Positions 33,804 through 42,435 of a stretch of 64,000 bases of DNA are shown piece by piece (within the stretch, counting starts at the first letter, position 1; each line of letters starts with the position of its first letter). Source of the DNA: Candidatus Avelusimicrobium cornigerorum (GTDB taxonomy: Bacteria > Elusimicrobiota > Elusimicrobia > Elusimicrobiales > Elusimicrobiaceae). A model generated the notes under the pieces. It was not told where the DNA came from. It made no database searches and saw only the letters and a program-made list of their open reading frames with translations. The DNA is taken from the NCBI GenBank assembly GCA_002309715.1, contig DBXW01000005.1, positions 251,479-315,478 on the forward strand, read 5' to 3'. Position numbers and translations under genes: made by a program.

Positions 33804-34904
33804 CTAAAAAGTGCGTTCGTAAAAAGTTTCGCGCGGTGTTTGATCCATATCCGTTACCGTGTAAGGCACTTTGGCAAAGTTAATTTTTGTTAAGTCCACT
33901 TTGCGGATGGCCGAGTTATACATAGTGCGGTAATAGAAAGCCGGGTGTGTTACATCGGAAACGGCAGTCCATTGTGTGGCACTGGGCATATCGGGTATGT
34001 TTTCGCCGGGGGCATATTCGGCGCCGATAGGCAAATCAAAATTATTTAAGATATGAAAAGCCTGTGTAACGGCCGCGTAGGTATCCGGCGGAACCGGTGC
34101 GCTGTGCAAGAAAAAGAACGCCCGTACCAAGCGAGAGGGCGGTGTTAAATCACCGGGCAGCCCCATTAAATTCGTGCCGCCGCCAAGCGAAAACAAGTGA
34201 ACATCCCCTATCATTTTATCGGGGGTTTCCCCACCGGAGAGATGAATATAATTGTTTAAATTAGATTGGTGCCACGGGAAACCCGGCGAATTGGTAAACA
34301 CGCCCAAATTATTTTCGTAAATGTGACGTTCTCCGCGGTTGGTGATTTCCAAAATAACACTTTTGCCCGAGGCATCACTGATGCGCCAATGCCCGGTAGC
34401 GTAGTGGCCGCTGGCGTCGGGCTTGCCGATAGGTATAATTTCAATTTGTTTCAGCCCTTCCAATACTTCGTTTACGTTGGCAAAGTTGGTGAGCATATAG
34501 CGCACAAGTTCGCCGTCACTGACAGATTTTTTGGCGTGTTTGGCTTGGTAAGGGGTTAAACTGCCATAATGCGAGAAGTAAAAAATTCCTACATTCAGCC
34601 CCTTTTCGTTTACACCTTCGGTGACAAAGCGCGGTTCCACGGTGCTGGCTCCTACGGCCCCATATTTATTATGCCATGTTTTGCCGTTTTCGCCGGTCGG
34701 AGTGAGAGCGATATTTTTCATACCTTGCGGCATGATAATCAATTTGCTGTTTAGATTGCCGCCTTTCCACTCAATGGTGCGCGCAAGTAGCCGCGTACCG
34801 TCTTGTGCTTTGATCGCAATACCGGTGCAAGCGTGCGTTTGCGGTGCGCTCAAAAATCCTGCCGCCAACACGGCAAGAAGTATTTTGTAACTTATTCGTT
34901 TCAT
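33804..34904 (-). CDS. Periplasmic choloylglycine hydrolase / penicillin V acylase family
   Basis: A 366-aa Ntn-hydrolase of the linear amide C-N hydrolase family, which includes bile salt hydrolases and penicillin V acylases. The ATG at 34904 follows AAGGAGG by 6 nt; a longer in-frame start is less likely. The signal peptide ends THA, and the next residue is Cys26. Signal peptidase cleavage would therefore directly expose the catalytic N-terminal Cys. Other expected residues are the Arg in LLARTIEW, the Asn in GVFTNSPGF and the Arg in PSRLVRAF. Glu replaces the usual Asp after the first Arg, which changes the substrate pocket. Bile salts in an animal gut are a likely target, but N-acyl homoserine lactones and penicillin V are also substrates in this family. 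Confidence 0.9.
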   Translation of the reverse strand: MKRISYKILLAVLAAGFLSAPQTHACTGIAIKAQDGTRLLARTIEWKGGNLNSKLIIMPQGMKNIALTPTGENGKTWHNKYGAVGASTVEPRFVTEGVNEKGLNVGIFYFSHYGSLTPYQAKHAKKSVSDGELVRYMLTNFANVNEVLEGLKQIEIIPIGKPDASGHYATGHWRISDASGKSVILEITNRGERHIYENNLGVFTNSPGFPWHQSNLNNYIHLSGGETPDKMIGDVHLFSLGGGTNLMGLPGDLTPPSRLVRAFFFLHSAPVPPDTYAAVTQAFHILNNFDLPIGAEYAPGENIPDMPSATQWTAVSDVTHPAFYYRTMYNSAIRKVDLTKINFAKVPYTVTDMDQTPRETFYERTF

Positions 34905-35002
34905 ACACAACCTCCTTAAAAGATATTTCCATTAGACTATATTTCGTACAAAATCTCTTTCTGTAAAAAGGGTTAGTTTGGGTATAAAGTGAATTTTCTC
35001 AT

Positions 35003-35035
35003 AAAAAAACCGCCCTCGGACAGATGGGGGCGGTT
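35003..35035 (-). terminator. Terminator of the ankyrin gene
   Basis: Read on the minus strand, GAACCGCCCCC and GAGGGCGGTTTTTTT form a stem followed by a T run. Confidence 0.88.
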
Positions 35036-35056
35036 CTTACAAAACTTAATAACGGA

Positions 35057-35599
35057 TTAGCGGTAATACGGTTCGTAGAAAAGGGGTTCTTTGCCTTCCG
35101 CGTATTTTGATTTCCGAAGGATTTGCAACGCATTAAATCCTTGATTATCCACCGGCCGCACGTCGGCTCCGTTTGAGATAAGCAGCGTCATAACTTCCAT
35201 ATAGCCATAGCGAGCCGCATACATTAAAGCGGTATTACCTGCGTTGGTTTTTATGTTTACATCCGCGCCTTTGCTGATTAAAAACTCTACCATTTCGTAA
35301 TGCCCTAACAGGGAAGCGGTTATTATGGCGGCGGGATTGTTGCCGATACTTGCGTTTAGATCTGCTCCATGCTCATACAAAAGTTCAGCCGCTTCTACGT
35401 TGTTTTTTACGGCGGCCACCATTAAAGGTGTTTCAAAGCGTGCATTTGTTTCTTCGGGGTCGGCTCCGTTTTCTAACAGCGTACAAACGGTTTGATTATC
35501 ACCCGCTTCAACAGCCTTGGTCAGTGCTTGGGCATTTGTATAGGACGGAAACAAAATTCCGGCAGTTAACAATAAAGCCGCTAACATAATTTTTTTCAT
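35057..35599 (-). CDS. Secreted ankyrin-repeat protein
   Basis: A 180-aa exported protein with signal peptide MKKIMLAALLLTAGILFPSYTNAQA. Four to five ankyrin repeats follow, recognisable by ETPLMVAAVKNNVEAAELL, GADLNA, GHYEMVEFLISKGADVN and GNTALMYAARYGYMEVMTLLISNGADV. Ankyrin repeats bind other proteins; an exported copy suggests a periplasmic or extracellular partner, possibly of the host. It uses one of the shared GGYCC-box promoters with two TAGG boxes 23 bp apart. It is divergent from the SpoIID-domain gene. Confidence 0.85.
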   Translation of the reverse strand: MKKIMLAALLLTAGILFPSYTNAQALTKAVEAGDNQTVCTLLENGADPEETNARFETPLMVAAVKNNVEAAELLYEHGADLNASIGNNPAAIITASLLGHYEMVEFLISKGADVNIKTNAGNTALMYAARYGYMEVMTLLISNGADVRPVDNQGFNALQILRKSKYAEGKEPLFYEPYYR

Positions 35600-35656
35600 A
35601 AATGTTCCTCGTAAAATTTTTATTGTTTGTGGATATAAAAACTCCTTACACTAAAT

Positions 35657-35722
35657 AGTATAAAGTACCAAGCAAGGGGCACAAGGGCCGTTGGACCTAA
35701 ATCCCCGGGCCTTTTGGGCCTA
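35657..35722 (-). promoter_or_regulatory. Promoter with two GGCC boxes 23 bp apart
   Basis: On the minus strand TAGGCCCAAAAGGCCCGGGG begins at 35722 and TAGGTCCAACGGCCC at 35699. TTGTGC (35684-35679) follows as -35, then 16 bp and TATACT (35662-35657). It has the same order and spacing as the promoters of genes 898, 30150 and 51261. The boxes lie in a 190-bp divergent gap, so they could also act on the plus-strand gene at 35790. Confidence 0.62.
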
Positions 35723-35773
35723 TATTCCTTAATAGTTAGACCATTTAAGGATTGCCGCGTATAGACGGTTTTT

Positions 35774-35782
35774 TGCTATAAT
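35774..35782 (+). promoter_or_regulatory. Extended -10 next to start codon (leaderless candidate)
   Basis: TGCTATAAT ends 7 nt before the ATG at 35790. No Shine-Dalgarno sequence is present. Confidence 0.6.
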
Positions 35783-35789
35783 TGGGTAT

Positions 35790-37964
35790 ATGGAAAAGAG
35801 AGTAATTTTAGGAGTTTTTTTGTTTTTTTCTTCCGGACTTTTCGTCTATGGACAAGCCGCCGATCAACCCGGCGAGCCGACGGGGTCCGTTACCGTTACT
35901 ACTAATGACGCCGCCCAACCAACCGCCAAATCGGCTTTGGCTGCGGCACGCTTTGAAGGCAATCTTAATCAAGCGGTTTTATATAAAACGGTTTTAGATT
36001 ATTCCTTGCCGGACGAAATTTCTACCCTTACCCAAAAATGCGTTTCCACGGGAAGTGACGAGTGTTATATTGCCCTTAAATCGTACGAGAAGGATTCTCA
36101 AACGCAAGTAACTGCCGCGGCTAATTTGGAGTTGGCGGTATTGGCCATGCAGCGTGGACAAATCAAGCAAGCGTTGCGCTATATAGAAAAATCAGCCGAG
36201 TTAAACCCGGACGATCCGTTTATCCAACTGACACAGGGGTGGCTACTTTTAAGTGCCGGAAAATACAAAAAAGCACGCAAGGCTTTTGAGAATTTATTTT
36301 ATTTAACGGCTGATTTTGAATATGTGTCATCGGCAAAATTAGGGGATGCGTTGGCGTGGTATTTTAGCGGGAATAAAGAGAAGGCCGCCGCCGAACTACA
36401 ATATCTTTACACGTCAAATCCGTATGTAATTTCGTTTGTATCGTATATGTTAGGGCGTATCGCAAATGAAATGAAAAATGGCAAAAAATTGGCCCCCGTA
36501 TTTTTACAACAATCTCTTTCTCACGATAAAAATAATTATGCCGCGGCGGAACTGATCGCCAAAATTTCCGAAAAAGAAAAAGATCACTTGCCGGCGTGGC
36601 AGTATTATGCCACACTCTACGGCTTGGATCCCGATAATAAAACATTAGCCAAAAAAGTAAATACCTATTTGCAAGAGTTTGGCGATAAAAGCATTGACTA
36701 TTTGTTTTATTTGCGTTTAGAGCAACCGATTGTTCATGTGATGGCTTCCACCAAATCACCGGAAGTGAAAATGGCTTTATATGCCAACCGCTTGCAAGAA
36801 CCGCAGGAACTCATTTCTGCCTCGGTGGTTGGTTCAGGCATTGTCATAGCCAGTGACGATAAACTAGGCGAAATTTTACGCGTGCCTTCTTATATTGAAA
36901 AAAACATTTCGTTTAATCCCGTAACATCGGGGGTGGATGTAAAAGATGCACGCGGACATGTGGAATTTTCGGCCAAGCGACCTTTTACGTTGTCTTTGGA
37001 TAAAGACAAATATACTTTGTTAGTGCGTAATGTGCGGGCAGAGAATATTTTTGCGGCTAACTTAAGCGATAAGGAACTAAAAGGTTCTTTAACGATTATC
37101 CCTACCGAGCACGGATTTAAACTGGTCAATAATGTCCGAACGGAAGACTTAATACCGGCCCTTTTGGCTACGCAAGCCAAAAATAGCCGGGAGGCAGCCT
37201 CTTTAACGGCCTTGGCCGTCGTATTCCGGGCGGCGTTGACGGATGTTGTGCGTGCTAAATCCGACCAACCTTACCATATTACCGATAATGACGATACGTT
37301 TCGTTTTGATGGTATAAATTTGATTTTCAAAGAGGCGTTAGATGCTTCCAAAAAATCTACTGTTACCAGTTTAACACAAGCCCAAGCCGGCTTTTATGCC
37401 GGGTGCGGTATTGTGACGGCAGATCGTTTGGAAAACACCGCTTCTAAACCGGGTTATGTTTTCTCACCCGCTAACGTCAGCAAGTACATCTTGTCTAATC
37501 CCCCGGCGGATTTATATTCGCGCCCACAGGATCCCACCCATTGGGCCGGTATTAAATGGATGTATTCTTACGACGCCAAAGAGATTGAAAACCGCTTGTC
37601 TTACAAACAAAATATCGGTCGTTTGCAGGCTATTACTCCGCTTACTTACACGCCTACCGGGCGTGTGTTGACCGTACGTTTTGTGGGCAGCAAAGGCTCT
37701 TATGAAACTCAAACTCCGCAAGAAACTGCATTTATTTTGAGTGCGGGTACCATGCGTTCCAACCTGTTTGATATCGTGCCATTATACAAGGGAAAAAATA
37801 TCAAAAGTGTCTTGGTACGCGGTTATGATACGGGGTTAGGTAATGGGCTTTGTTTAAGCGGTGCGGAAGGACTTGCCCGACAAGGTGCGGACTATATGGC
37901 CATTATCAAATATTATTTCCCGCAGGCCCGCATTTTGAATACTGCTACAGGAAAGGTTCACTAA
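35790..37964 (+). CDS. Exported TPR protein with SpoIID/LytB domain
   Basis: A 724-aa exported protein (signal peptide to VYGQA). Residues ~50-310 are tetratricopeptide-like helices: LAVLAMQRGQIKQALRYIEKSAELNPDD and GWLLLSAGKYKKARKAFENLF are clear repeats. The C-terminal ~350 residues form a SpoIID/LytB-type domain, with AALTDVVRAKSDQPYHITD, YAGCGIVTADRLENT and the ending GLGNGLCLSGAEGLARQGADY. SpoIID proteins cut denuded glycan strands of peptidoglycan. Outside spore-formers they act with amidases in wall remodelling. The glycosyltransferase gene follows with no gap, so both may serve the envelope. Confidence 0.8.
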   Translation: MEKRVILGVFLFFSSGLFVYGQAADQPGEPTGSVTVTTNDAAQPTAKSALAAARFEGNLNQAVLYKTVLDYSLPDEISTLTQKCVSTGSDECYIALKSYEKDSQTQVTAAANLELAVLAMQRGQIKQALRYIEKSAELNPDDPFIQLTQGWLLLSAGKYKKARKAFENLFYLTADFEYVSSAKLGDALAWYFSGNKEKAAAELQYLYTSNPYVISFVSYMLGRIANEMKNGKKLAPVFLQQSLSHDKNNYAAAELIAKISEKEKDHLPAWQYYATLYGLDPDNKTLAKKVNTYLQEFGDKSIDYLFYLRLEQPIVHVMASTKSPEVKMALYANRLQEPQELISASVVGSGIVIASDDKLGEILRVPSYIEKNISFNPVTSGVDVKDARGHVEFSAKRPFTLSLDKDKYTLLVRNVRAENIFAANLSDKELKGSLTIIPTEHGFKLVNNVRTEDLIPALLATQAKNSREAASLTALAVVFRAALTDVVRAKSDQPYHITDNDDTFRFDGINLIFKEALDASKKSTVTSLTQAQAGFYAGCGIVTADRLENTASKPGYVFSPANVSKYILSNPPADLYSRPQDPTHWAGIKWMYSYDAKEIENRLSYKQNIGRLQAITPLTYTPTGRVLTVRFVGSKGSYETQTPQETAFILSAGTMRSNLFDIVPLYKGKNIKSVLVRGYDTGLGNGLCLSGAEGLARQGADYMAIIKYYFPQARILNTATGKVH

Positions 37965-39215
37965 ATGGAAAAAACAAAAATCTTATATTTTATCACCCGT
38001 ATGGATCAGGGTGGTGCACAAGCCAGTGTGCTGTATACGATGAAAAACCTTAACAAACAACAGTTTGAAGTGTTTTTGGCTACCGGCCCGGGCGGCCGAT
38101 TGGATGGGCGTATAAAAGGCGATAATACCCACGTGTTTTTTATCACGGCGTTGCGCCATCCGGTTCACATTAAATATATTTTTCACGATTTTTGGGCGTT
38201 GCTCCAAATGGGGCGCGTGCTGCGCCGGGTAAAACCCGATATCGTGCATACCAATGCGCCTAAAGCGGGTGTGTTAGGGCGTTTAGCGGCGCGGATTTTT
38301 TGGCGCAAAGCCAAAGTGGTGCATACTTTTCACGGGCTTGGATTTGCCAAGGAGCAAGGTGAAAGGCAATTTAAATTTTTTGTAATGGTGGAAAAATTTT
38401 GCGCCAAAATGACCGACGTGCTTGTTTTTGTTTCTCGTAAAAATGCCAGCGAGGCCAAACAGTTGGGTATTGTTAAAAGTGTGCGAACCGAACTCATCCG
38501 CGCGGGTATTAACTTTAGTCCCATTTTACCGCTAAAATTTGATCCGGTGGCTAAAAAAGCCTCGCTTAAAATTCCGACTAACGCCAAGGTGATTGTGGCA
38601 CTAGCCAATTTTAAACCGCTAAAAAACCCCATCCATTTTGTGTTGGCGGCCTATAAAGTGCTTAGCCAAATGAAAAATGTTTATTTCATTTTTACCGGAG
38701 AAGGCCCCCTGAAAAAGACGGCTGAAAATTTAGCCAAAAATTTAAGCATTGAAAAGCAAGTTTTATTCCCCGGTTGGCGCAATGATCCGTTAGAACTTTT
38801 GGCCATTGCCGACGTATATGCCAGTGTGTCTTTGCGGGAAGGTTTGCCAATGTCTCTTTTGGAAGCGATGGCGATGCGTGTACCGGCTGTTTGCTACAAT
38901 GTAGATGGCATTAGTGAAATTATTACCAACAACAAAACCGGTTTTTTGGTACCGGCTAATGATATCAATTTGTTCGCCGAAAAACTCAAAGTACTTTTGC
39001 GTCATACGGCCTTGCGTACCCGTTTTGAAGCGGCCATTGACCACCGTGATTTTTCGGAATTTACCGTTTCTACGATGGTTAAAAAACAAGAACGGTTGTA
39101 TCGTAGTTTAGTGCCGCCAACCAAAAAAAACGGCGGTAAACGACGCTTTTTCCGTCGGCGCCGGATGTTTAAAAACCACAACAAAGGGGGGCAACAACGT
39201 GGATTACGCCATTAA
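37965..39215 (+). CDS. GT4-family glycosyltransferase with basic C-terminal tail
   Basis: A 416-aa GT-B fold retaining glycosyltransferase. The N-terminal acceptor domain opens ILYFITRMDQGGAQ, a typical GT4 start, and has IVHTNAPKAGVLGRLAA. The donor domain has IVALANFKPLKNPIHFV, FTGEGPLKK and the E-x7-E motif in SLREGLPMSLLEAMAM. It probably adds a sugar to a lipid-linked or surface glycan; donor and acceptor are unknown. Its last ~35 residues are very rich in Lys and Arg, beyond the usual family end, and may bind membrane lipids or nucleic acid. It starts immediately after the previous stop and overlaps the next gene by 17 nt. Confidence 0.85.
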   Translation: MEKTKILYFITRMDQGGAQASVLYTMKNLNKQQFEVFLATGPGGRLDGRIKGDNTHVFFITALRHPVHIKYIFHDFWALLQMGRVLRRVKPDIVHTNAPKAGVLGRLAARIFWRKAKVVHTFHGLGFAKEQGERQFKFFVMVEKFCAKMTDVLVFVSRKNASEAKQLGIVKSVRTELIRAGINFSPILPLKFDPVAKKASLKIPTNAKVIVALANFKPLKNPIHFVLAAYKVLSQMKNVYFIFTGEGPLKKTAENLAKNLSIEKQVLFPGWRNDPLELLAIADVYASVSLREGLPMSLLEAMAMRVPAVCYNVDGISEIITNNKTGFLVPANDINLFAEKLKVLLRHTALRTRFEAAIDHRDFSEFTVSTMVKKQERLYRSLVPPTKKNGGKRRFFRRRRMFKNHNKGGQQRGLRH

Positions 39216-40434
39216 CGAATTGGAGCGCGAGGTATTAAATACCAGCCGCGAACTTGTGCAGAAAAAAATCAAGCCTTTGCGTGCCGAAATGGACGCGAAA
39301 GAGGAATTTTCGTATCAAATGCTAGACGAGTACCGCAAGTCCGGTATGTTTGGGTTGTGGCTGGCGGAAGAATACGGAGGAATCGGCGGCGGTATTACGT
39401 GCTTGGCGCTGTCTTTTGAAGAACTCTCCCGCGGGTGTGCGGGACTTGCCCTTACAACGGGAACTTCGGCCCTGGGTGCTATCCCAATGTATCTGGCCGC
39501 TACCAAAGAACAACGCGAAAAATGGTGCCCCGATTTGGCAAGCGGAAAAAAATTGTGGGCTTTCGCGCTTACCGAACCGGAAGCCGGTTCGGACGCTACT
39601 GCTTTAAAAACGACGGCCATTAAAGACGGTGATTATTACGTGGTCAACGGAACAAAACACTTTATTTCTTCCGGTAAGGAAGCCGATTTTTACACGGTAG
39701 CCGTTAACACAAACCCCAGCCGCGGAGCACGCGGCATTTCACTGCTTGTTATAGAAAAGGGTACCCCCGGTTTTTCATTTGGGAAAAAAGAAGAGAAAAT
39801 GGGGATCCGTTCTAATCCGACGTACGAACTTATTTTTGAAAATGTGCGTGTGCCAAAAGAGAATCTGCTGGGTAGCGAAGGCCGTGGGCTATTGTATTTG
39901 CAGGAGACGTTGGACTATTCCCGCCCGGGGGTAGCCGCGCAAGCGGTGGGTATTGCACAGGGGGCGTTAGATGTAACGATCCCGTATTTGCGCACCCGCA
40001 AGCAATTCGGGCAGCCGATTATTACCTTTCAAGCACTTGGCCATAAAGTAGCCGAGTTAGCCGCCAAAACCGAAGCCGGTCGCGCGCTTGTTTATAATTT
40101 AACGCACCGGATGGATGATGAGTTTTTGCCGGCTGTTAAAAATGCAGTTACCAACGGAACGGTTATACACGATGAACTTAAAAAATTAAAAGGGGCGCGT
40201 TGGACTAAATACAGTGCCGAGGCTAAACTTTTCTGTTCTAACGTGGCTATGGAAGTGGCCGATGAATGTATGACCTTGTGTGGCGGTATTGCGTATATGC
40301 GTGATTTCCCGCTGGAAAAATATATGCGGGATGCCAAAATTACGCAAATCTACGAAGGTACCGTGCATATTCAGAAGAACGAAATTTTAACGGCCCTTAT
40401 CAAAGAATATGCCGCTAAAGAAAGCGAGGAATAA
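39199..40434 (+). CDS. Acyl-CoA dehydrogenase
   Basis: A 411-aa FAD enzyme that oxidises an acyl-CoA at C2-C3, or runs in reverse as an enoyl-CoA reductase. The GTG start lies inside the preceding gene after GGGGGG. Motifs are FALTEPEAGSDA, FISSGKEADF and QIYEGTVHIQKNEI with the catalytic Glu near residue 388. LDYSRPGVAAQAVGIAQGALD is a family signature. Directly downstream are EtfB and EtfA, so electrons pass to a dedicated flavoprotein. In anaerobes this trio often works as butyryl-CoA dehydrogenase/Etf. No other beta-oxidation or butyrate genes are in the window, so the chain length is unknown. Confidence 0.93.
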   Translation: MDYAINELEREVLNTSRELVQKKIKPLRAEMDAKEEFSYQMLDEYRKSGMFGLWLAEEYGGIGGGITCLALSFEELSRGCAGLALTTGTSALGAIPMYLAATKEQREKWCPDLASGKKLWAFALTEPEAGSDATALKTTAIKDGDYYVVNGTKHFISSGKEADFYTVAVNTNPSRGARGISLLVIEKGTPGFSFGKKEEKMGIRSNPTYELIFENVRVPKENLLGSEGRGLLYLQETLDYSRPGVAAQAVGIAQGALDVTIPYLRTRKQFGQPIITFQALGHKVAELAAKTEAGRALVYNLTHRMDDEFLPAVKNAVTNGTVIHDELKKLKGARWTKYSAEAKLFCSNVAMEVADECMTLCGGIAYMRDFPLEKYMRDAKITQIYEGTVHIQKNEILTALIKEYAAKESEE

Positions 40435-40435
40435 T

Positions 40436-41233
40436 ATGCATATCGTAACTTGTGTCAAACAAACACCCAAATCTGACAATGTTAAAATTGATCCGGCTAC
40501 CGGATGTTTGATCCGTTCCGGTGCACAAAGTGCCATCAACCCGTTTGATGAGTATGCAGTGGAAGAGGCTGTCTTACTCAAAGAGCAATTAGGGGGGCGT
40601 GTATCGGCATTGACGATGGGCCCGTCGCAAGCGCAAGCGGTTCTGTGCGACACAATTGCCCGCGGCGCAGACGATGCCTACCACCTAACGGACAAAGCCT
40701 TTGCCGGTTCGGATACGTGGGCCACCAGTTATGCGTTATCAAAGGGGATAGAAAAAATTAACGCACGTGAGAAAGTAGATTTAGTCATTTGCGGTAAACA
40801 AACCAACGACAGTGATACCGGCCATATCGGTCCGCAAATTTCGGCGTGGCTAAATTGGCCCAATGCCGCGTTTGTTAAAAAAGTAATTTCCGTAGATGAA
40901 AAATCAATTCGTGTGGAACGCTTGACCGAAGATGGGAGTGAAGTGCTGGAGTTACCTTATCCGTGTGTGATTAGTGTGGTCAAAGATATCAACAATCCGC
41001 GCGTACGCAGCGTTAAAGGACGCTTGGCGGCCAAGCGGGCGGATATTACCGAGTGGACAGCGGCTGATATCGGTGCTGACGAAACAAAATTAGGCATAAA
41101 AAATTGCCCCACCCGCGTAGTTAAATCGTTCGTGCCCAAGCGGGAAACAAACGCTGTTCGGGTGGAAGGAAATAATGCCAAAGAACGCGGTGAAAAGTTA
41201 GTGGAACTTCTTAAGGAAAACCACGTTATTTAA
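40436..41233 (+). CDS. etfB: Electron transfer flavoprotein beta subunit
   Basis: A 265-aa EtfB. The ATG at 40436 gives the usual opening MHIVTCVKQTP and follows GAGGAA, 2 nt after the dehydrogenase stop. NPFDEYAVEEAVLL, LTMGPSQAQAVL and ADDAYHLTDKAFAGSDTWATS closely follow EtfB of fermentative clostridia. CGKQTNDSDTGHIGPQ contains the nucleotide-binding loop. In those relatives the complex bifurcates electrons from NADH to crotonyl-CoA and ferredoxin. That the present protein does so is inference. Confidence 0.95.
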   Translation: MHIVTCVKQTPKSDNVKIDPATGCLIRSGAQSAINPFDEYAVEEAVLLKEQLGGRVSALTMGPSQAQAVLCDTIARGADDAYHLTDKAFAGSDTWATSYALSKGIEKINAREKVDLVICGKQTNDSDTGHIGPQISAWLNWPNAAFVKKVISVDEKSIRVERLTEDGSEVLELPYPCVISVVKDINNPRVRSVKGRLAAKRADITEWTAADIGADETKLGIKNCPTRVVKSFVPKRETNAVRVEGNNAKERGEKLVELLKENHVI

Positions 41234-41244
41234 GAGGATGAACT

Positions 41245-42231
41245 ATGGAAGATTTTAAAAATGTATGGATTTTTGCTCAAACCGGACATGGAAAATTAAG
41301 CCCCACGGCGTTTGAGTTACTTACGGCCGGCCGTCAATTAGCCGATGCGCTCGGCGAGAAATTAGGTGCCGTTTTAGTAGGGAATAATGTATCGTCTTTT
41401 GCACAAGAACTCATTTCGTGCGGGGCAGATATCGTTTATGTATGTGAAGCGGCTGAATTGGAAAATTACGTAGATGATACCTACGCGCGCATTTTGGCGG
41501 AGATGATAGAAACCTACAAGCCCAATAAATTTTTACTCCCGGCTACCAATTTGGGGCGCTCTCTATCGGCCAAAACGGCTATTTTCGCCAAAACCGGCTT
41601 AACGGCCGATGCTACCGCAGTCGTTATCAACCCGGAAGACAGGCAACTTCACGCCACTCGCCCGACATTCGGTGGTAATTTGATGGCGACTATCACATGC
41701 GCCAATACCCGCCCGGAAATGTGTTCCTTGCGGCCCATGGCATACGAAAAAGCCACGCGGCAAGAAGGACGTAAAGGGGAAGTAGTAGAGTTTTTGTTTG
41801 ATTTAAAAAAACACGCGTCATTGGCCCGGTTTGTGGAATTTATCAGCAGCGGAGCCGGTGAAATGGATTTATCGCAAGCCGAAGTGATTGTGGCCGGCGG
41901 GCGCGGCGTAGGCAAAAAGGAAGGATTTGAACTGCTTAAAAAATTAGCCGAGCGTTTAGGTGGTGCGGTGGCGGCTAGCCGTGCGCCGGTGGATAGTGGT
42001 TGGATAGATTACCGCTATCAAATCGGGTTGACCGGACGTACGGTAAAACCCAAGTTGTATATCGCGTGCGGAATTTCCGGACAGATTCAGCATTTGGCAG
42101 GGATGAGCGGATCTGACGTAATAGTGGCGATTAACAAAGATGCACAGGCCCCCATTATGCAAGTAGCCAATTTTGCGGTGGAGGGCGATATGTATGACGT
42201 TATCCCCGCGATGCTTGAAAAATTAAAATAA
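41245..42231 (+). CDS. etfA: Electron transfer flavoprotein alpha subunit
   Basis: A 328-aa EtfA. The C-terminal FAD domain has GGRGVGKKEGFELL, AASRAPVDSGWIDYRYQIGLTG, KLYIACGISGQIQHLAGM and AINKDAQAPIM, all standard. The N-terminal domain begins VWIFAQTGHGKLSPTAFELL. No ferredoxin domain is fused. It closes the acyl-CoA dehydrogenase-etfB-etfA operon, followed by a strong terminator. Confidence 0.96.
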   Translation: MEDFKNVWIFAQTGHGKLSPTAFELLTAGRQLADALGEKLGAVLVGNNVSSFAQELISCGADIVYVCEAAELENYVDDTYARILAEMIETYKPNKFLLPATNLGRSLSAKTAIFAKTGLTADATAVVINPEDRQLHATRPTFGGNLMATITCANTRPEMCSLRPMAYEKATRQEGRKGEVVEFLFDLKKHASLARFVEFISSGAGEMDLSQAEVIVAGGRGVGKKEGFELLKKLAERLGGAVAASRAPVDSGWIDYRYQIGLTGRTVKPKLYIACGISGQIQHLAGMSGSDVIVAINKDAQAPIMQVANFAVEGDMYDVIPAMLEKLK

Positions 42232-42250
42232 GGTTTTTGTGATTGGTTTT

Positions 42251-42286
42251 AAAACGCACAAGGCATTTTTGTTTTGTGCGTTTTTT
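42251..42286 (+). terminator. Rho-independent terminator after etfA
   Basis: AAAACGCACAA paired with TTGTGCGTTTT, ending in a T6 run. Confidence 0.9.
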
Positions 42287-42435
42287 GATATTATGCAAGG
42301 CTTGGTATAAAATATAAGGTCCTTGTGCATCAAATTCCTTAAGTAAAAAAATTATTTTTCCGGATTGTTGGCCGGGCCGATGCGCCTAGCCAACGGGGTG
42401 TTTATTATATAAAATATATATAAGAGGAAATTTAT

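Noticed and set aside
42321..42346. A fifth copy of the GGYCC-box promoter upstream of gatC
   Set aside because: AAGGTCC is followed by TTGTGC, but the TAGG start is missing and no -10 hexamer lies 16-18 bp downstream.
42287..42435. T-box riboswitch in the gatC leader
   Set aside because: A GTTGGC/GCCAAC hairpin is present, but no T-box core sequence and no terminator/antiterminator pair could be found.
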